Of a DNA stretch of 64,000 bases, positions 62,409 to 64,000 are shown one piece after another (position 1 is the first letter of the stretch; the number at the start of each line of letters is the position of its first letter). Position numbers and translations under genes: made by a program. The stretch covers positions 21,814-85,813 of the forward strand of contig QCBJ01000004.1 in the NCBI GenBank assembly GCA_003281645.1, written 5' to 3'. The stretch comes from Prochlorococcus sp. AG-347-G20 (lineage in GTDB: Bacteria; Cyanobacteriota; Cyanobacteriia; PCC-6307; Cyanobiaceae). A model generated the notes under the pieces. It was not told where the DNA came from. It did no database searches and saw only the letters and a list, made by a program, of their open reading frames with translations.

Positions 62409-63344
62409 TTAAATGAATGTTATTCCCTTTTCAAGGAAAGTGCAAACCCATGAATCGTATCCTTTATTTCTAAACATTTTATAATTTGCGGTTAATTCTT
62501 TTTTAGCAGTCTCTATATCTTTAAAGAGTGCAAAGCATGTAGGGCCTGATCCACTCATTGAAAATGTAAGACAATTTTCTAATTTAGAAAGTAAATATAA
62601 TGCCTGCTTTACAGAATCATTTTCATTTTCAACAACTAACTGCAAATCATTTTTAATAGATAAATGTTGATTATCAAAATTTAAGTTATTTAAGCCATTA
62701 TCTCTTAAATTTTTTCTTATGTTCTCAATTATTTCTCTATCAGTAAGATATTTATCACAAAATCTATTACTATATTTTTTATAAGTTTCAGCAGTTGATA
62801 CTGATACATTCGGATTTTTTAAAAGAATTACTCCATATTCAAGGGTTGAATCTAATTTCTCCAAAATTTCGCCTCTTCCAAAACATAATTGAATACCACC
62901 ATTTATAAAAAAGGGAATATCAGATCCTAAAGTTGATGCTAATGAACATAAAGTTTCTTGGTCTAATTTCAAATCCCATAAATTATTAAGACCAATTAAT
63001 GTTGCTGCTGCATTACTGGATCCACCAGCTAATCCTGCGCCAATTGGGATATTTTTTCTTAAAAATATATTCGCACCGTAATCTATATTTGATTTTTTCC
63101 TTAATAGGTTTGCCGATTTAACAATTAAGTTATCATCAGATAGGCTTAAATCATTACAATCAGACTCAAGTTTAATTAAACCTGCATTATTAATTTTAAA
63201 TTCTAAATAATCAGCAAGATCGATGTTTTGCATAATCATTGCTAACTCATGAAATCCATCCTCTCTTTTACCAATAACTTCAAGGTGCAAATTTATTTTG
63301 GCAGGAGATTTTATATTAATTTTCTTTTTAGCTAAATCTTGCAT
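62409..63344 (-). CDS. ispE: 4-diphosphocytidyl-2-C-methyl-D-erythritol kinase
   Basis: SPAKINLHLEVIGKREDGFHEL, NIPIGAGLAGGSSNAAATL, SMSGSGPTCFALF. Confidence 0.96.
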   Translation of the reverse strand: MQDLAKKKINIKSPAKINLHLEVIGKREDGFHELAMIMQNIDLADYLEFKINNAGLIKLESDCNDLSLSDDNLIVKSANLLRKKSNIDYGANIFLRKNIPIGAGLAGGSSNAAATLIGLNNLWDLKLDQETLCSLASTLGSDIPFFINGGIQLCFGRGEILEKLDSTLEYGVILLKNPNVSVSTAETYKKYSNRFCDKYLTDREIIENIRKNLRDNGLNNLNFDNQHLSIKNDLQLVVENENDSVKQALYLLSKLENCLTFSMSGSGPTCFALFKDIETAKKELTANYKMFRNKGYDSWVCTFLEKGITFI

Positions 63345-63356
63345 ATACTTAAATTT

Positions 63357-64000
63357 TTATTTTTTAATTTTAATACAATTTTCTGCAAGCTTAATCCATT
63401 GGTCAATTGAAATATCTTGTGGTCTTAAATTAAAACAAACTTTTGAAGATTCAGATAATTCATTTATCTCTTCATTTGAAAGTATTGAATTAAGAGTATT
63501 TCTAAGCATTTTTCTTCTTGAATTAAATGAAATTCGAAGAAGTTTATCTATATATTTTTCTAGACCAATATCTAATCTTAAATCATTTTTAATTGGTTCG
63601 AAAACTACTAAAGAAGAAAAAACTTTTGGAGGCGGACTAAATGATGAAGGCGGCACATCACATATTCTTTTTATTTTTGATAAAATTTGCATTCTTATAC
63701 TAAGCGCACCAGCATTGGGACTACCTTCTTTTGACAAAATCCTATCTACAACGTCTTTCTGCATTAAAAATATTATTTTTTCGTAATTATAGTTTCTTAT
63801 AATGCCCAATCGACCTATGAAAATATCCAATATTGGACCAGTTATATTGTAAGGAATATTTGCAATCACTTTTGTAATCTTCTTATTAATCGAATCTAAA
63901 TTTACAGAAAGAATATCTCCCTGCTGCAGTGAAAACTTATCATTATTATTGAATTTATCATTTAATAAATTTATTAAATCTTTATCTAATTCAATTGCAT
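63357..64000 (-). CDS. rsmA: 16S rRNA dimethyladenosine transferase RsmA/KsgA, partial at window edge
   Basis: [24 protein letters not shown]; the frame stays open upstream of the track's Met ([12 protein letters not shown]...[29 protein letters not shown]) to the window end, so the 63869 start is internal. Confidence 0.95.
   Translation of the reverse strand, partial: AIELDKDLINLLNDKFNNNDKFSLQQGDILSVNLDSINKKITKVIANIPYNITGPILDIFIGRLGIIRNYNYEKIIFLMQKDVVDRILSKEGSPNAGALSIRMQILSKIKRICDVPPSSFSPPPKVFSSLVVFEPIKNDLRLDIGLEKYIDKLLRISFNSRRKMLRNTLNSILSNEEINELSESSKVCFNLRPQDISIDQWIKLAENCIKIKK

Noticed and set aside
63298-63786. Plus-strand 162-aa ORF over the ispE/rsmA junction
   Set aside because: Antisense to the rsmA coding region and the ispE start; both minus-strand genes have clear motifs
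1-64000. CRISPR array, prophage, transposon, toxin-antitoxin or other defence island
   Set aside because: No spaced direct repeats, integrase/transposase, restriction-modification or TA motifs were seen; gene content is core housekeeping throughout

Overview
The window reads as a contiguous piece of a low-GC, highly streamlined picocyanobacterial chromosome, most likely high-light-type Prochlorococcus. This rests on gene content (psaK, psb28, GUN4-like, cobN, B12-dependent metH, NtcA-type glnA promoter) and very short intergenic spaces. About 65 protein genes and one tRNA-Ser(GGA) can be supported. Almost all are core housekeeping genes: metH, ilvE, cobN, uvrC, coaD, dapF, leuS, pgi, purN, argC, ribBA, dnaK/dnaJ, htpG, rpmB, dxs, ilvA, pyk, lspA, tadA, glnA, mnmH, secD/secF, pdhB, ispE and a partial rsmA. 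I found no CRISPR array, transposase, integrase, prophage, toxin-antitoxin pair or recognisable defence island, and no convincing undescribed multi-gene system. The most interesting signals are small-scale: a structured glnA control region (two perfect inverted repeats, a near-consensus NtcA box and a strong terminator), a scpB that seems to lack a canonical start codon, an RHH-like/J-domain fusion protein, two short ORFs missing from the supplied track, a short uORF overlapping the TTG start of purN, a DnaK with a repeated DDDPWDN tail, and a RibBA with an extra C-terminal region of about 150 aa. All family assignments come from motif recognition and memory; no database search was run.
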